From positions 17,018-81,017 of the forward strand of contig CAZRAL010000006.1 of NCBI GenBank assembly GCA_964598005.1: DNA of 64,000 nucleotides. Direction: 5' to 3'. Numbering within the stretch: position 1 is the first letter of the stretch; each line of letters opens with the position of its first letter. This DNA is from CAZRAL01 sp964598005 (GTDB taxonomy: Bacteria > Pseudomonadota > Gammaproteobacteria > Burkholderiales > Usitatibacteraceae). The notes under the pieces are model-generated. The model worked only from the letters and a program-made list of their open reading frames with translations, did not search any database and was not told the DNA's origin. Shown piece after piece: positions 26,635 to 35,991 of this stretch. Made by a program: the position numbers and the translations under genes.

Positions 26635-27225
26635 ATGTTTTCGCAAATTTCTTTGCCCTATAGTCGTGACGCACTCGCTCCCCATCTTTCTCCCGAAACC
26701 ATTGATTATCACTATGGCAAACACCATGCAACCTATGTGACCAACCTTAATAATCTGGTAAAGGGCACGGAGTTTGAATCCTTGTCATTGACTGACGTGG
26801 TCAAAAAAGCTCCGGCAGGCCCCATTTTCAATAATGCGGCGCAGATCTGGAATCATGACTTTTATTTTCTTGGCCTTAAACCGGTTTCGGCTGGCGGAGG
26901 CGGCAAACCCGGTGGAGCACTGGCCGCTGCGATAGACAAGCAATGGGGAAGTTTCGAGGAATTCCAGAAACAATTCGACGCCAAAGCGGCAGGCACATTT
27001 GGCTCAGGCTGGGCCTGGCTGGTTAAAAAAGCCGATGGCACCCTGTCGATTGAAAGCACCAGCAATGCAGCCACCCCGCTCACGCAAAACATGACCCCCT
27101 TGCTCACCTGCGATGTATGGGAGCATGCGTATTACATCGATTATCGCAACAGCCGCCCGAATTACCTCAAGGGATTCTGGAGCATCGTCAACTGGGATTT
27201 TGTTGCCGCAAATTTTGCTGGGTAA
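26635..27225 (+). CDS. sodB: Superoxide dismutase, Fe type
   Basis: 196 residues, cytoplasmic. Metal ligands are the His in TIDYHYGKHH (about 27), the His in QIWNHDFYF (about 75), and Asp/His in CDVWEHAYYIDY (about 160-164). The Gln in GTFGSGWAWL sits in the C-terminal half pattern and the C-terminal DYRNSRPNYL fits; the NAAQIWNHDF block with Ala-Ala-Gln is characteristic of Fe-dependent enzymes. A GAGGTATT Shine-Dalgarno lies upstream. It stands 47 bases after greB on the same strand. Confidence 0.94.
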   Translation: MFSQISLPYSRDALAPHLSPETIDYHYGKHHATYVTNLNNLVKGTEFESLSLTDVVKKAPAGPIFNNAAQIWNHDFYFLGLKPVSAGGGGKPGGALAAAIDKQWGSFEEFQKQFDAKAAGTFGSGWAWLVKKADGTLSIESTSNAATPLTQNMTPLLTCDVWEHAYYIDYRNSRPNYLKGFWSIVNWDFVAANFAG

Positions 27226-27332
27226 CTGGGATGTTACGCGCCGACAGGAATACACCACGCTTGATTCCGTTTTTATCGCTGTCGTCCAATGCACCATCAG
27301 CAGCATGATATGCCTAAGGTTCATCCGCGTCC

Positions 27333-27354
27333 TGCCCCCGCGTAGGCGGGGGCA
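27333..27354. repeat. GC-rich palindromic (REP-like) unit after sodB
   Basis: A 9-bp perfect stem, TGCCCCCGC against GCGGGGGCA, with loop GTAG. The same GCCCCCGC..GCGGGGGC core occurs in the element at 38172-38366. It lies in the 269-base gap between sodB and the next gene and lacks a T-run, so it is more likely a REP unit than a terminator. Confidence 0.65.
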
Positions 27355-27494
27355 AATACTGAATGCTCGACAGATTGGCCCAATGGGATAGATCGATTTT
27401 GATTGCAACAGACTGCACAAGCCTTTACTCCCCCTAAATTAAGGAATCTGGCTGTCTGAGCTCCTCAGCAGCAACCCCTGTAGAAAGAATATTC

Positions 27495-29540
27495 ATGATT
27501 CTTTACGCCCTGACTATTTTTGTCTCTGCGTTTCTATTGTTTTTGTTGCAACCCATCATTGCCAAACAAATTTTGCCGTGGTTTGGAGGCAGCGCCGCAG
27601 TATGGACGACTTGCCTGGTGTTTTTTCAATGTGCGTTGCTGGCCGGCTACGCATATTCCGACTGGATATCGCGCAAAACCACCCCCCGCACGCAGGGCTG
27701 GGCGCACGCAGGCTTGCTCGTCGCCGCCATTCTGTTGTTGCCCATCATCCCGGATGCAGCCTGGAAACCGGTGGGAAGCGAAAACCCCAGCCTGCACATC
27801 CTGTTATTGCTTCTTGCCACCATTGGACTACCCTACTTCCTGCTTTCTACAACCAGCCCGCTGATTCAGGTCTGGTTTTCCCGGCGCTACCCCGGCGTGA
27901 ACCCCTACCGATTGTTTGCCCTCTCCAACCTGGCTTCCATGCTGGCTTTGCTGGGCTATCCCTTTTTGATTGAACCGTGGTTCACAACCCGCATGCAATC
28001 AATGGCGTGGTCGATCGGGTTTATCTTGTTTGGCATCCTGGCGGGTTTATCCGCGTGGTTATCCATTCCATCCCGGCAGTCCACTTTTACCGCCGCAACT
28101 GGCCCCGCCGACTTATCGGAAAGTTTATCGGATAGCGATACGCCGCCGACAATCAAAGACAAACTGATCTGGATCGCACTGGCCAGCTTGAGCTCTATTT
28201 TATTGCTGGCCATTTCCAATCACCTCACCCAGAATATTTCCTCGATTCCCTTGCTATGGATTGTTCCACTGGCTTTATACCTGCTGAGTTTTATCCTCTG
28301 TTTTGATGGCAACGGCTGGTATCGGCGTGCATTGTTTATTCCCCTGCTCGCCTTGCTTGGCATCGCCATGGCCTGGACATTGGCGGACAACGATCTTGAC
28401 TTCATGCTGTACTGGCAAATCGGCCTGTTCTCCGCAGGATTATTCGTAGCCTGCATGTTTTGCCACGGGGAATTGGTGCACCTGAAACCAGCCCCCCGCT
28501 TTCTCACCACGTTTTATTTGATGATTTCGATTGGCGGTGCCTTGGGCGCGCTGCTGGTTGGCATCGCGGCGCCCATGACGCTGCCGGCCTATTTCGAACT
28601 GGCGATAGCACTAATATTGCTTGCCGCGATGGCCACCTATCTTTCATGGGGGAAGCGCTATGTTTCCCTGACCTATCTGGGTATTACCATCACCTTGTTC
28701 ACAGCCACAGCTACGGGCTACACCATCCATGAATTCAGGGAAAATGTGGTCGTCATGAGCCGCAACTTCTATGGCACCTTGCGCGTAAAACAATATGGAA
28801 AACCGGATGAAGATACCCGCCGGCGCTCATTGGTGCATGGCGCCATCTTGCACGGCGACCAATTCCAAGCCGATGCCTACCGGTACACCCCCACCACCTA
28901 CTACAAAACAACATCCGGCATTGGCAAAACCATTCAATTAAAACAAAAACTGAAACCCGGACAACCGCTACACATCGGCATCATTGGCCTGGGTACCGGC
29001 ACCATTGCGGCCTATGGCAAAAAAGGCGACGCCTATCGTTTTTACGAAATCAATCCACAGGTCATGGACATCGCTCTGCGTGAATTTACCTACCTGTCGG
29101 ATTCCGCGGCCAGCAAAAAAATTGTCCTCGGTGATGCGCGCCTGAGTCTGGAGCGTGAACCCAAACAGGATTTTGATGTGCTGGCCATCGATGCCTTTTC
29201 CAGCGACTCCATCCCGACGCATTTGATCACGCGTGAAGCGGTCGATATTTTTCAGCGTCACATGAAACCCGATGGCGTCATCGCCTACCATGTATCAAAC
29301 CGGTTTCTGGATTTAAAGCCGGTCGTACAAATGATTGCGGAAAACAAAGGATTGCACGTGGCGTGGATTCACGAAAGTCATACAGACGGCGCAACCAGCA
29401 GCGACTGGATCCTGCTTACGCAAGATAAATCGTTGTTGCTGAAGCCGGACTTGCTCGATGCCACCTTCCTGATCCCCCCGCAACCCGGTTGGCGATTGTG
29501 GACAGACGATTTCAACAACCTGGTTCAAGTGTTGAAGTAA
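27495..29540 (+). CDS. Membrane-embedded spermidine-synthase-like protein
   Basis: 681 residues. The first about 430 residues are membrane segments, beginning ILYALTIFVSAFLLFLLQP; the C-terminal domain is a spermidine-synthase/methyltransferase fold: HIGIIGLGTGTIAAYG (nucleotide loop), YEINPQVMDIA (ribose-binding Glu), LGDARLSLE, and FDVLAIDAFSSDSIP, which keeps the Asp that the protein at 9084-11246 has lost. Polyamine aminopropyl transfer is possible but the fusion to a transporter-like region makes substrate uncertain. Start ATG at 27495 has GAAAGAA upstream. It ends in a convergent junction with the esterase gene. Confidence 0.8.
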   Translation: MILYALTIFVSAFLLFLLQPIIAKQILPWFGGSAAVWTTCLVFFQCALLAGYAYSDWISRKTTPRTQGWAHAGLLVAAILLLPIIPDAAWKPVGSENPSLHILLLLLATIGLPYFLLSTTSPLIQVWFSRRYPGVNPYRLFALSNLASMLALLGYPFLIEPWFTTRMQSMAWSIGFILFGILAGLSAWLSIPSRQSTFTAATGPADLSESLSDSDTPPTIKDKLIWIALASLSSILLLAISNHLTQNISSIPLLWIVPLALYLLSFILCFDGNGWYRRALFIPLLALLGIAMAWTLADNDLDFMLYWQIGLFSAGLFVACMFCHGELVHLKPAPRFLTTFYLMISIGGALGALLVGIAAPMTLPAYFELAIALILLAAMATYLSWGKRYVSLTYLGITITLFTATATGYTIHEFRENVVVMSRNFYGTLRVKQYGKPDEDTRRRSLVHGAILHGDQFQADAYRYTPTTYYKTTSGIGKTIQLKQKLKPGQPLHIGIIGLGTGTIAAYGKKGDAYRFYEINPQVMDIALREFTYLSDSAASKKIVLGDARLSLEREPKQDFDVLAIDAFSSDSIPTHLITREAVDIFQRHMKPDGVIAYHVSNRFLDLKPVVQMIAENKGLHVAWIHESHTDGATSSDWILLTQDKSLLLKPDLLDATFLIPPQPGWRLWTDDFNNLVQVLK

Positions 29541-29638
29541 CTCGCGCAAGTTTTCTTTTTGGAAAATACTGGCGAGTCATGGCAAGGCCGCCCTGCCATG
29601 TGCCGAAAAATTCGCCTACCTCATTTAAGCGTTACTTT

Positions 29639-30754
29639 TTATGCTTTCAGCGCGCGGTATAAAAACGGCAAACTGGTTTCCAATCGATAATCGATGCCCG
29701 AATGCGCATCGTCGAATTCTTCGTACACGTGCTGGATACCCGCTAGCGCCAACCGCTTGGACAAAATTCGTGCCCCATAGTGGATCTGGTATTGGTCGCG
29801 CCAGCCGCAATCGATATAGATCCCTTTGAGTGATTTCAGATTGGCTTTGTACCTGGTTATCAGATTGATCGGGTCGTGCCTTTGCCACTGCTTCCAGCGC
29901 GCTGGAAGCAGTTCACCGGTTTCCAGATTGAACGGCAGGCGAAACCCCAGCGGCGCTTTGTGATCAGTATCGTAAGTCGCCGCCATGGCAACGATCATCA
30001 GCGCGTGAATTTCGCCGTCGGTCGGCCTTTCCTTTTTCCAGAGGTAATCGAGAAAGTTTTTTACCCGGCCGTCGTCCATGCCGGTCGCCGCGCCTTTCTC
30101 CTGCTTCAGCACGTCGATGGCACCGGGCTCGCGCTTTGTCGGCCGGTGCTTCATCAATTCAGTGAGCGTGCGCGGCCAGTCGTTCATATAAACAAAATCG
30201 AAATAGGCATCGCCCGAATGGTTGGCAATCGCGCCCCAATATTTGGGATATTTCATGCCATGAATCATGGCGCCATAGCCGCCAGATGATTTACCGAAAC
30301 AGCCGCGATGTTCACGCGATGCCAGCGTGCGGAATTCGCGGTCGATAAAGGGAATAATTTCCTGCGTCAGGTAATCTGCATAGTGACCAATAGCACTGGA
30401 ATTGATGTACTGGTTGCCTCCCAGCGCCGTAAAACAATCTGGGAAGACGAGAATTGCCGGCCCCATCTTTTTTTCATGCAGCAATCGCGCCGCACGCTCG
30501 GGGAGGTTTTCATCAAAATTCCGCCAGTTGATGTGTGAGAGACCTGAGCCCGCATACCCCGCCAGAGCGTAAAACACGGGAAAGCGTTTTCCGGCCCCTT
30601 CTTTTCGCGCCTGCCCCTGATCGTACTGGGGCGGTAACCATAGCGCAATTTGCCGGGTCGCCGGGTCGCCCAATGGGTTATCGGCCAGAATGCGTGAGGT
30701 GTGTTCGAGAAAAACAACCTTGCCGTGCGGCCAGGCTGGATGTTTGAGCGCCAT
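29639..30754 (-). CDS. Esterase, alpha/beta hydrolase of the EsteraseD/enterochelin-esterase type
   Basis: 371 residues, no signal peptide. The PF00756-type fold is suggested by RFPVFYALAGYAGSG, ILVFPDCFTALGGNQYINS, a catalytic nucleophile motif GCFGKSSGGYGAMI (Ser in GxSxG), and a late DDAHSGIDYR with the probable His. The upstream beta-sheet of the family is present (HTSRILADNPLG). It is transcribed alone and converges with the gene at 27495-29540; the 98-base gap holds an imperfect inverted repeat (ACTCGC..GCGAGT). Substrate unknown. Confidence 0.78.
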   Translation of the reverse strand: MALKHPAWPHGKVVFLEHTSRILADNPLGDPATRQIALWLPPQYDQGQARKEGAGKRFPVFYALAGYAGSGLSHINWRNFDENLPERAARLLHEKKMGPAILVFPDCFTALGGNQYINSSAIGHYADYLTQEIIPFIDREFRTLASREHRGCFGKSSGGYGAMIHGMKYPKYWGAIANHSGDAYFDFVYMNDWPRTLTELMKHRPTKREPGAIDVLKQEKGAATGMDDGRVKNFLDYLWKKERPTDGEIHALMIVAMAATYDTDHKAPLGFRLPFNLETGELLPARWKQWQRHDPINLITRYKANLKSLKGIYIDCGWRDQYQIHYGARILSKRLALAGIQHVYEEFDDAHSGIDYRLETSLPFLYRALKA

Positions 30755-30850
30755 AATGCGAATCCCCCTTTACCAAAATCGTAGATGGGATTATCGCAGA
30801 GCTTTACGCCTATTCTGTCCAACCACTAATATTTCGTTTATTCAAACTAT

Positions 30851-31054
30851 CTAGCCGAGGCGTTTCGCCATGACCACCAATGGCGCGATGCTACGGATAT
30901 TTTTTACTTCCGAGACTGCTTTGGTAACGATGACAGCTGCGCGTGCTTCCTGACTTTTGATCACAGTATTGAAACCACAGACAATCAAGGCGGTAATCAG
31001 TATGGCCGAAGAGATAACGAACATCGGATTGGCTTTGGTGAATTCGGTTTTCAT
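30851..31054 (-). CDS. Small single-pass membrane protein, unknown function
   Basis: 67 residues. One hydrophobic segment MFVISSAILITALIVCGF at about 11-28 is followed by a basic/hydrophobic tail. A clear AAGGAAAAAA Shine-Dalgarno lies just before the ATG, which supports real translation. It has no recognisable motif and neighbours are unrelated. It could be a small stress or envelope-associated protein. Confidence 0.5.
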   Translation of the reverse strand: MKTEFTKANPMFVISSAILITALIVCGFNTVIKSQEARAAVIVTKAVSEVKNIRSIAPLVVMAKRLG

Positions 31055-31330
31055 GGTTTTTTTCCTTTATGGGTGAGAGAGGAACGACAGATAATTCAAC
31101 ATGTCGGCAGATTAGCGGCTGTAATGGACATTGCAAACCGGAAAGCGATGAAATGCGGAATTTCCGCCGTAAAACTTCGCAATCGCAGACGATTTCGAGT
31201 CATCACTCTGAAAAATCTTCCCAAGATAATCTGTAAAACCACGTATTTCATCGTCATTGCTTCTGTTTACCCATATTCAACTCACCAGCAGTACGCTGCT
31301 AGAATAAAAACCCCACACAGGAGAATCCCC

Positions 31331-31840
31331 ATGACCATTTCGCTTTATCAAACTTCCGTCCCCGTTTTCCGCAAGGCACTCGAAAATCTGAAAGGCATTC
31401 TCGATAAGGCCGCCGCTCATGCTGCCGCCCGAAAAATCGAGGAGTCGGTGCTGCTCAATTCTCGATTGTTCCCCGACATGTTCCCGCTGGGCCGCCAGGT
31501 GCAGATTGCCTCGGATATGGTGAAAGGTGCTTGCGCGCGGCTGGCCGGCGTCGAGATTCCAAAACATGAAGATACGGAAACCACCTTCGCCGAATTAAAA
31601 GCACGTCTCGATAAAACCCTGACTTTTATCAGCACACTCAAACCCGCGCAAATCGATGGCCAGGAAGAATGCGAAATCGTTATTCCCATGAACGGCACGC
31701 CTTTAACCTTCAAGGGCCAGTCGTTTTTGTTATACCGTGCGCTTCCCAACGTGCATTTTCATGCCACGACAGCGTACGCCATCCTGCGTCATAACGGCGT
31801 GGAGCTGGGCAAGCGTGACTATTTGGGAAACCCTGAATAA
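31331..31840 (+). CDS. DUF1993 family protein
   Basis: 169 residues. The pattern SLYQTSVPVFRKALENLKGILDKA, LFPDMFPLGRQVQIASDMVKG and HFHATTAYAILRHNGVELGKRDYLG fits DUF1993, a helical DinB-like domain of unknown function. ATG at 31331 is chosen over an upstream frame because of the AGGAGAAT Shine-Dalgarno. The hydrolase gene starts 15 bases after the stop, so the two are probably one transcript. Confidence 0.85.
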   Translation: MTISLYQTSVPVFRKALENLKGILDKAAAHAAARKIEESVLLNSRLFPDMFPLGRQVQIASDMVKGACARLAGVEIPKHEDTETTFAELKARLDKTLTFISTLKPAQIDGQEECEIVIPMNGTPLTFKGQSFLLYRALPNVHFHATTAYAILRHNGVELGKRDYLGNPE

Positions 31841-31855
31841 GTTGAAACACTCTCC

Positions 31856-32701
31856 ATGAAATATCCGCCTGCCTTTTCCCGCCATTTGTTACGAATCGCG
31901 GGAAGGGGGCTGGCCTTGGTGGCATTGTTATATCTGGGGTTGCTGGCCCTCGTTTACTTTGGCCAGGAACGGCTTCTTTTTTACCCTACCGTTCTTCCCG
32001 CCGATCACCGGTTTCAGCTTGAGGACACCCGCGAAGTTTCTATCGTGCGCCCCGGTGCGGTGCTTTCAGCGCTGCATTTCCGCAACCCAAACCCGCAAGG
32101 GCTGGTATTTTTTCTGCACGGCAATGCAGGCAATCTGGAATCCTGGTTCACCGATCTCGACTTCTACCGCAACGCCAATTACGATTTATTTATGATCGAT
32201 TACCGCGGCTATGGAAAAAGCACTGGCTCCATCGATAGTGAGGCGCAATTGCACGCTGACGTGCGAGCGGCCTGGGGTGCCATTGCGCCCACCTACGCAG
32301 GGAAACGGATGGTGATTTATGGGCGTTCGCTGGGTTCGGGCCTTGCGGCAAAACTGGCTGCCGATGTGCAGCCCGATCTCACCATTCTGGTTTCGCCCTA
32401 CTTCAGCGTAGAAACACTCGGCCACGAAAAATTTTCTTGGGTACCACGTTTTTTATCGCGTTACCCGCTGAGTAACGATCAATGGTTACCGCAAATCAGG
32501 AACAAAGTGATTCTAGTGCACGGCGATCGCGATGAACTCATTCCTTTCGAGCATAGCGAACATTTGAAGCGCCTGTGGCCTACTGCCGAGTTGTTGCGCA
32601 TTGACGGCGCGGGGCACAACGATCTACATCATTTTCCGGCCTATCTGGATGCGCTCAGTTCACGGCTTAAAGCACTCGCCATGCTTGCATCAGTGAAGTA
32701 G
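31856..32701 (+). CDS. Membrane-anchored alpha/beta hydrolase (Bem46/YfhR-like)
   Basis: 281 residues. An N-terminal hydrophobic segment (about 18-38) anchors a serine hydrolase: FFLHGNAGNLESW (oxyanion loop), YGRSLGSGLA with the nucleophile Ser, ILVHGDRDELIPFEH with the acid Asp, and GAGHNDLHHF with the His. Related proteins in bacteria and eukaryotes are poorly characterised esterases or peptidases. The gene follows DUF1993 within 15 bases and ends convergently with the degQ-like gene. Confidence 0.82.
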   Translation: MKYPPAFSRHLLRIAGRGLALVALLYLGLLALVYFGQERLLFYPTVLPADHRFQLEDTREVSIVRPGAVLSALHFRNPNPQGLVFFLHGNAGNLESWFTDLDFYRNANYDLFMIDYRGYGKSTGSIDSEAQLHADVRAAWGAIAPTYAGKRMVIYGRSLGSGLAAKLAADVQPDLTILVSPYFSVETLGHEKFSWVPRFLSRYPLSNDQWLPQIRNKVILVHGDRDELIPFEHSEHLKRLWPTAELLRIDGAGHNDLHHFPAYLDALSSRLKALAMLASVK

Positions 32702-32739
32702 CTGGCCTATTTTTGATGGTTGGGCCAAGGTACCAGAGA

Positions 32740-33864
32740 TCAATTTCCATCGCGCCGGTTGGTGTCGATCACCCGTAATTTTTCCTTGCGTTCGCGGCCA
32801 TCCCGCACCAGAGTTAATTCCGCCAGATTGCCGATGCCAACCCGATCCAGTTCAGCGACGAAAGTCGATAAGGTTTCCACCCGTCGGCCATTCACTGCGG
32901 TAATCACATCGCCTAGTTCGCCGGTACGTCTCGACAAGGCCTTCAATCCCGCCTTGGCGGCAGGCGTACCGGGGCGCACGCGATCCACCACCACACCGTT
33001 AATGCCATTACGGGCAACCAGGCCCGGATCGAAGGGGATGATGCCGACTCCTGGCGTGGAGGCAAAGCCGCGCGCGATCAACTGCGGCACGATGCGGTTC
33101 ACCAGATCCACCGGAATGGCGAACCCAACGCCAGCCGAACTGCCCGACGCGGAGCGAATGGCCGAATTTACCCCGATCAAGCGCCCGGCGCTATCGAGCA
33201 AGGGCCCGCCGGAGTTGCCGGGGTTGATCGCCGCATCGGTTTGGATTGCGCCGGTAATTTCGGCGTATTCCTGAGTGGGCAAATAACGATCGAGCGCAGA
33301 AATGATGCCTGAGGTCAATGTGCGCGACAACCCGAAGGGATTGCCAATGGCGATCACCGATTGCCCTACCCGCAAGTCGCGGGAAACGCCGAGGGGAATC
33401 GGTTTTAGCCCCGCTGGATTTTTGCTCAATTTCAGCACCGCCAAATCGTATTCTGGTGCACCACCAACAAAATCGGCAGGTATTGGATCTTTACCGGCAT
33501 CCAATTGCACCAGCATGCGCCGCGCACCCTGAATCACATGAAAATTGGTGACGATATGGCCGCGTTCGTCCCAGATAAAACCGCTGCCCGCGCCCTGCGT
33601 TAACTCGGCCCCGAAAAACCCGCGCGAAACCAGACTTTCGGTCGTGATATAGGCCACCGAGGGAGCAGCCTGTTCAAAGAGCGCCACAAGATCGCGCTCT
33701 TTTTCGCCCAATGGTCCGCGTGGCACCACAGGACGTGGTTTTGCTGCCTCTTCATCAGTTCGTTGCGCATGCAGGAAAAAAGCGCTGCAGCTAGCAATAA
33801 GCAGGGCGACAAATGACAAAGTTTTACGGAATTTTTTCAGCATCGATAGTAAAGGCCTTTCCAT
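32740..33864 (-). CDS. Periplasmic/membrane trypsin-like protease with one PDZ domain (DegQ/DegS-like)
   Basis: 374 residues. A signal-anchor-like segment (LSFVALLIASCSAFFL) precedes the protease. Catalytic triad: His in HIVTNFHVIQG, Asp in PEYDLAVLKL, Ser in AAINPGNSGGPLLD; then one C-terminal PDZ domain (GVGIIPFDPG, GVVVDRVRPGTPAAKAGL). One PDZ and the single anchor resemble DegS/HtrA-type envelope stress proteases. The start is uncertain: ATG at 33864 is given; an ATG at 33843 gives MLKKFRKTL with an AAGG some 12 bases upstream. Confidence 0.9.
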   Translation of the reverse strand: MERPLLSMLKKFRKTLSFVALLIASCSAFFLHAQRTDEEAAKPRPVVPRGPLGEKERDLVALFEQAAPSVAYITTESLVSRGFFGAELTQGAGSGFIWDERGHIVTNFHVIQGARRMLVQLDAGKDPIPADFVGGAPEYDLAVLKLSKNPAGLKPIPLGVSRDLRVGQSVIAIGNPFGLSRTLTSGIISALDRYLPTQEYAEITGAIQTDAAINPGNSGGPLLDSAGRLIGVNSAIRSASGSSAGVGFAIPVDLVNRIVPQLIARGFASTPGVGIIPFDPGLVARNGINGVVVDRVRPGTPAAKAGLKALSRRTGELGDVITAVNGRRVETLSTFVAELDRVGIGNLAELTLVRDGRERKEKLRVIDTNRRDGN

Positions 33865-33941
33865 GACAGGTACGCTGGATTAAGGAACGTTGCCTTATGA
33901 TGGGGAACTTGCCGAAAAATTCAAGGCGCATCACTGAAACA

Positions 33942-34523
33942 TCAAATACGGTAAATCAAACGAATCGCTGCATGCGCCTGACTATCGGGCATTTCATGAC
34001 GCTGATGCTCGGCCTCGCGCCAGCCTTCGCGCGCATAAAAATGACGGGCGTCGGCATTTTTTTCCAATACCCAGAGATACATTTGCTTAGCTCCACGATC
34101 TTTTGCCCACTCAGCGCCACACTTCAATAATTGCGCGCCAATACCTTGCCCCTGCCAATGCGGCAAAACATGCAAATTATCGACGTAGGCACCCCACTCC
34201 GCTTCGGGCCCTATTTCGATGCATAGAAATCCGGCGGGTTGTTTGCCGACTTGAACCAGAAATATTTCTCCCTGATCTTGCATGGCTTGTAATGCTTTTA
34301 CACGCTGCTGCCAATAGCGCAGGCGCTCGGTTTCAAGGTTGCCATCCAGATAAGTATCGGCCAGAATTCCCCGATAAGTATTTAGCCAGCTGTCGCTATG
34401 CAGCCGTGCAATGATAGTGACAATATCTTTAGTTAACATTTCAATATGTAACTTATGCAGAAGCAAAGAGACTGCTCTATTGAAATGGCTTTTCGGTGAA
34501 AAAAACTTTCCTCTATTGTGCAC
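33942..34523 (-). CDS. GNAT-family N-acetyltransferase
   Basis: Up to 193 residues. The acetyl-CoA binding pattern LPHWQGQGIGAQLL is in motif A, preceded by the EWGAYVDNLHV strand and followed by LWVLEKNADARHFYARE (motif B). DIVTIIARLHSDSWLNTYRGIL is the typical N-terminal helix. The first strand of the fold (LHIEML) lies upstream of the ATG at 34439, so the true start is probably further up, at a TTG near 34466 or the ATG at 34523; the region beyond is a repeat element. Small-molecule or N-terminal acetylation; substrate unknown. Confidence 0.78.
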   Translation of the reverse strand: MHNRGKFFSPKSHFNRAVSLLLHKLHIEMLTKDIVTIIARLHSDSWLNTYRGILADTYLDGNLETERLRYWQQRVKALQAMQDQGEIFLVQVGKQPAGFLCIEIGPEAEWGAYVDNLHVLPHWQGQGIGAQLLKCGAEWAKDRGAKQMYLWVLEKNADARHFYAREGWREAEHQRHEMPDSQAHAAIRLIYRI

Positions 34524-34542
34524 ATTAGTGAATAAAATCGAT

Positions 34543-34745
34543 TCTCTATAAAACGATCGGGATTTGCTCCCCGCGCAAGGGAGGGCCTAACTGGGCTATG
34601 GTAAAACTTGGCCTTCCGCCTGCGCGGGAGCAAGACAGGAAGCGGCGTGAATCTTATGTATACGCTGCCAGCAGGAATACATTTCACGCTGAAGATAATA
34701 ACGGAATTAGGCATGGTGTATTCCTGTCAGCGTGTAAGATTAATA
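34543..34745. repeat. Palindromic intergenic element, copy 1
   Basis: Shares CTATAAAACGATC, the CCCCGCGCA block, GTGAATCTTATG-type text, CTGCCA-CAGGA and CACGCTGAAGAT with the element at 38172-38366. Its right half folds on itself: ATCTTATGTATACGCTG and AGCAGGAATACA pair with TGTATTCCTGTCAGCG and GTAAGAT. Together with the adjacent leader it fills the gap between the acetyltransferase gene and the GyrI-like gene. No coding content. Confidence 0.75.
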
Positions 34746-34881
34746 TGTAATAGTGAAAGTTAACTTTGAACCGCCCTGCATCAAATGAATTTTCTGCCGC
34801 GTATAAAATTCACAAAATCAGACTGGCATGCTGCTTACCGCCCCACTTATTTCATTTATCCATCATCAGGAGACTACGCTT

Positions 34882-35349
34882 ATGTATACCGTAACCATTG
34901 AACATATCGCCCCCTGCCGCATTGTTGCACTACAACATCGCGGACCTTATATGGAAATCGACAGCAAATTCGAAAAACTCAATGCCTGGGCGGCCAATCA
35001 CGGGCTGCTCGGCCCTCACTCGCGATCATTCGGCATTTATTACGACGATCCGAGTGCGGTACCTGCTGAAGCGTTACGTTCGGAGGCCTGCCTTTCCATC
35101 CCGGAAAATTTCAAGTCCGACGGTGAATACCGTGCCATGGAAACGCCCAGCGGTCGTTGCGCACGCTTGCTGTTCATCGGCCCCTACTCCGAACTGGAGA
35201 AACCCTATGATTGGTTATATGGCACCTGGCTGCCGAAAAGCGGCGAGGAACTGGCCGATCAACCTTGTTTTGAGGAATATCTGAACGATCCGCGCGATGT
35301 GCCCGCAAGTGAGTTGCGTACCGCCATTTGCGTGCCCCTCAAAGGATAA
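34882..35349 (+). CDS. GyrI-like (SbmC/AraC effector-binding) domain protein
   Basis: 156 residues covering one GyrI-like domain: VTIEHIAPCRIVALQHRGPY at the N-terminus, FGIYYDDPSAVPAEALRSEACLSIP, and ARLLFIGPYSELEKPYDWLYGTWLPKSG. Such stand-alone domains bind small or planar molecules; some protect DNA gyrase. ATG at 34882 has a CAGGAGACTACG leader. It is convergent with the GST gene. Confidence 0.85.
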   Translation: MYTVTIEHIAPCRIVALQHRGPYMEIDSKFEKLNAWAANHGLLGPHSRSFGIYYDDPSAVPAEALRSEACLSIPENFKSDGEYRAMETPSGRCARLLFIGPYSELEKPYDWLYGTWLPKSGEELADQPCFEEYLNDPRDVPASELRTAICVPLKG

Positions 35350-35376
35350 ACGCGCACCGAACAGTTGCCAGGCTGC

Positions 35377-35991
35377 TTAATCCAGTGGTGTGGCGATAAA
35401 CTCGGGCCGCATTTCGGCGTGCGCCGAAAAAGCAGCGAGCCGTGGGTAGCGCGTTGCATCAGCTATATCCGGGGTCACAAACTGGGTAAAGCGCCAAGCT
35501 ACGGCAATGCACAAATCATCCTGCATGAAAACTTCGCCTCGCAGCCAGGGATGGGCTTGGACAATGATTTTTTCCAACATATCGTAAGCATCGTATATCT
35601 GCCCTGTTACTCGTTCCAGCCAGGGCACATGCTGTTTTTCGGGTGGCCGCAACGTCAATTCATAGTAATGCTGCACGGTTTTTTCGCAGGCCACCAGCGC
35701 TACACCCACACTGTGCAGCGCATCGCGGCGAGCGATGCCGGAAGCAGGCAGCAAGCGCTTTTCGGCAGGAACCAGGCCTTCCAGATAATCGAGGATCAGC
35801 GACGAATCCATGAGCGTTTCACCGTCGTCGCATACCAGAGTGGGCACCTTTACGAGCGGATTGATCGTCCTGAAACGATCGATATGCCGGAACACGGAAA
35901 TGGATTGATGCTCGAAAGGGATCCCCATCAATTTCATGGAAATCGCCACCCGGCGCACGTAGGGGGAGTCGAACATACCGATCAATTGCAT
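35377..35991 (-). CDS. Glutathione S-transferase family protein
   Basis: 204 residues. A thioredoxin-like N-terminal domain (MQLIGMFDSPYVRRVAISM, INPLVKVPTLV, ETLMDSSLILDYLE with the conserved Asp-Ser pair) and an alpha-helical C-terminal domain. The position after FDSPYVR carries Ser/Tyr candidates for glutathione activation. Single gene, with its start divergent from the ABC exporter. Likely detoxification or isomerisation; substrate unknown. Confidence 0.88.
   Translation of the reverse strand: MQLIGMFDSPYVRRVAISMKLMGIPFEHQSISVFRHIDRFRTINPLVKVPTLVCDDGETLMDSSLILDYLEGLVPAEKRLLPASGIARRDALHSVGVALVACEKTVQHYYELTLRPPEKQHVPWLERVTGQIYDAYDMLEKIIVQAHPWLRGEVFMQDDLCIAVAWRFTQFVTPDIADATRYPRLAAFSAHAEMRPEFIATPLD

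Noticed and set aside
27113..27391. Plus-strand frame after sodB
   Set aside because: It overlaps the sodB end and crosses a GC palindrome; no start signal or homology.
29541..29638. Intrinsic terminator between the convergent genes
   Set aside because: An imperfect stem (ACTCGC..GCGAGT) is visible but no T-run follows on either strand.
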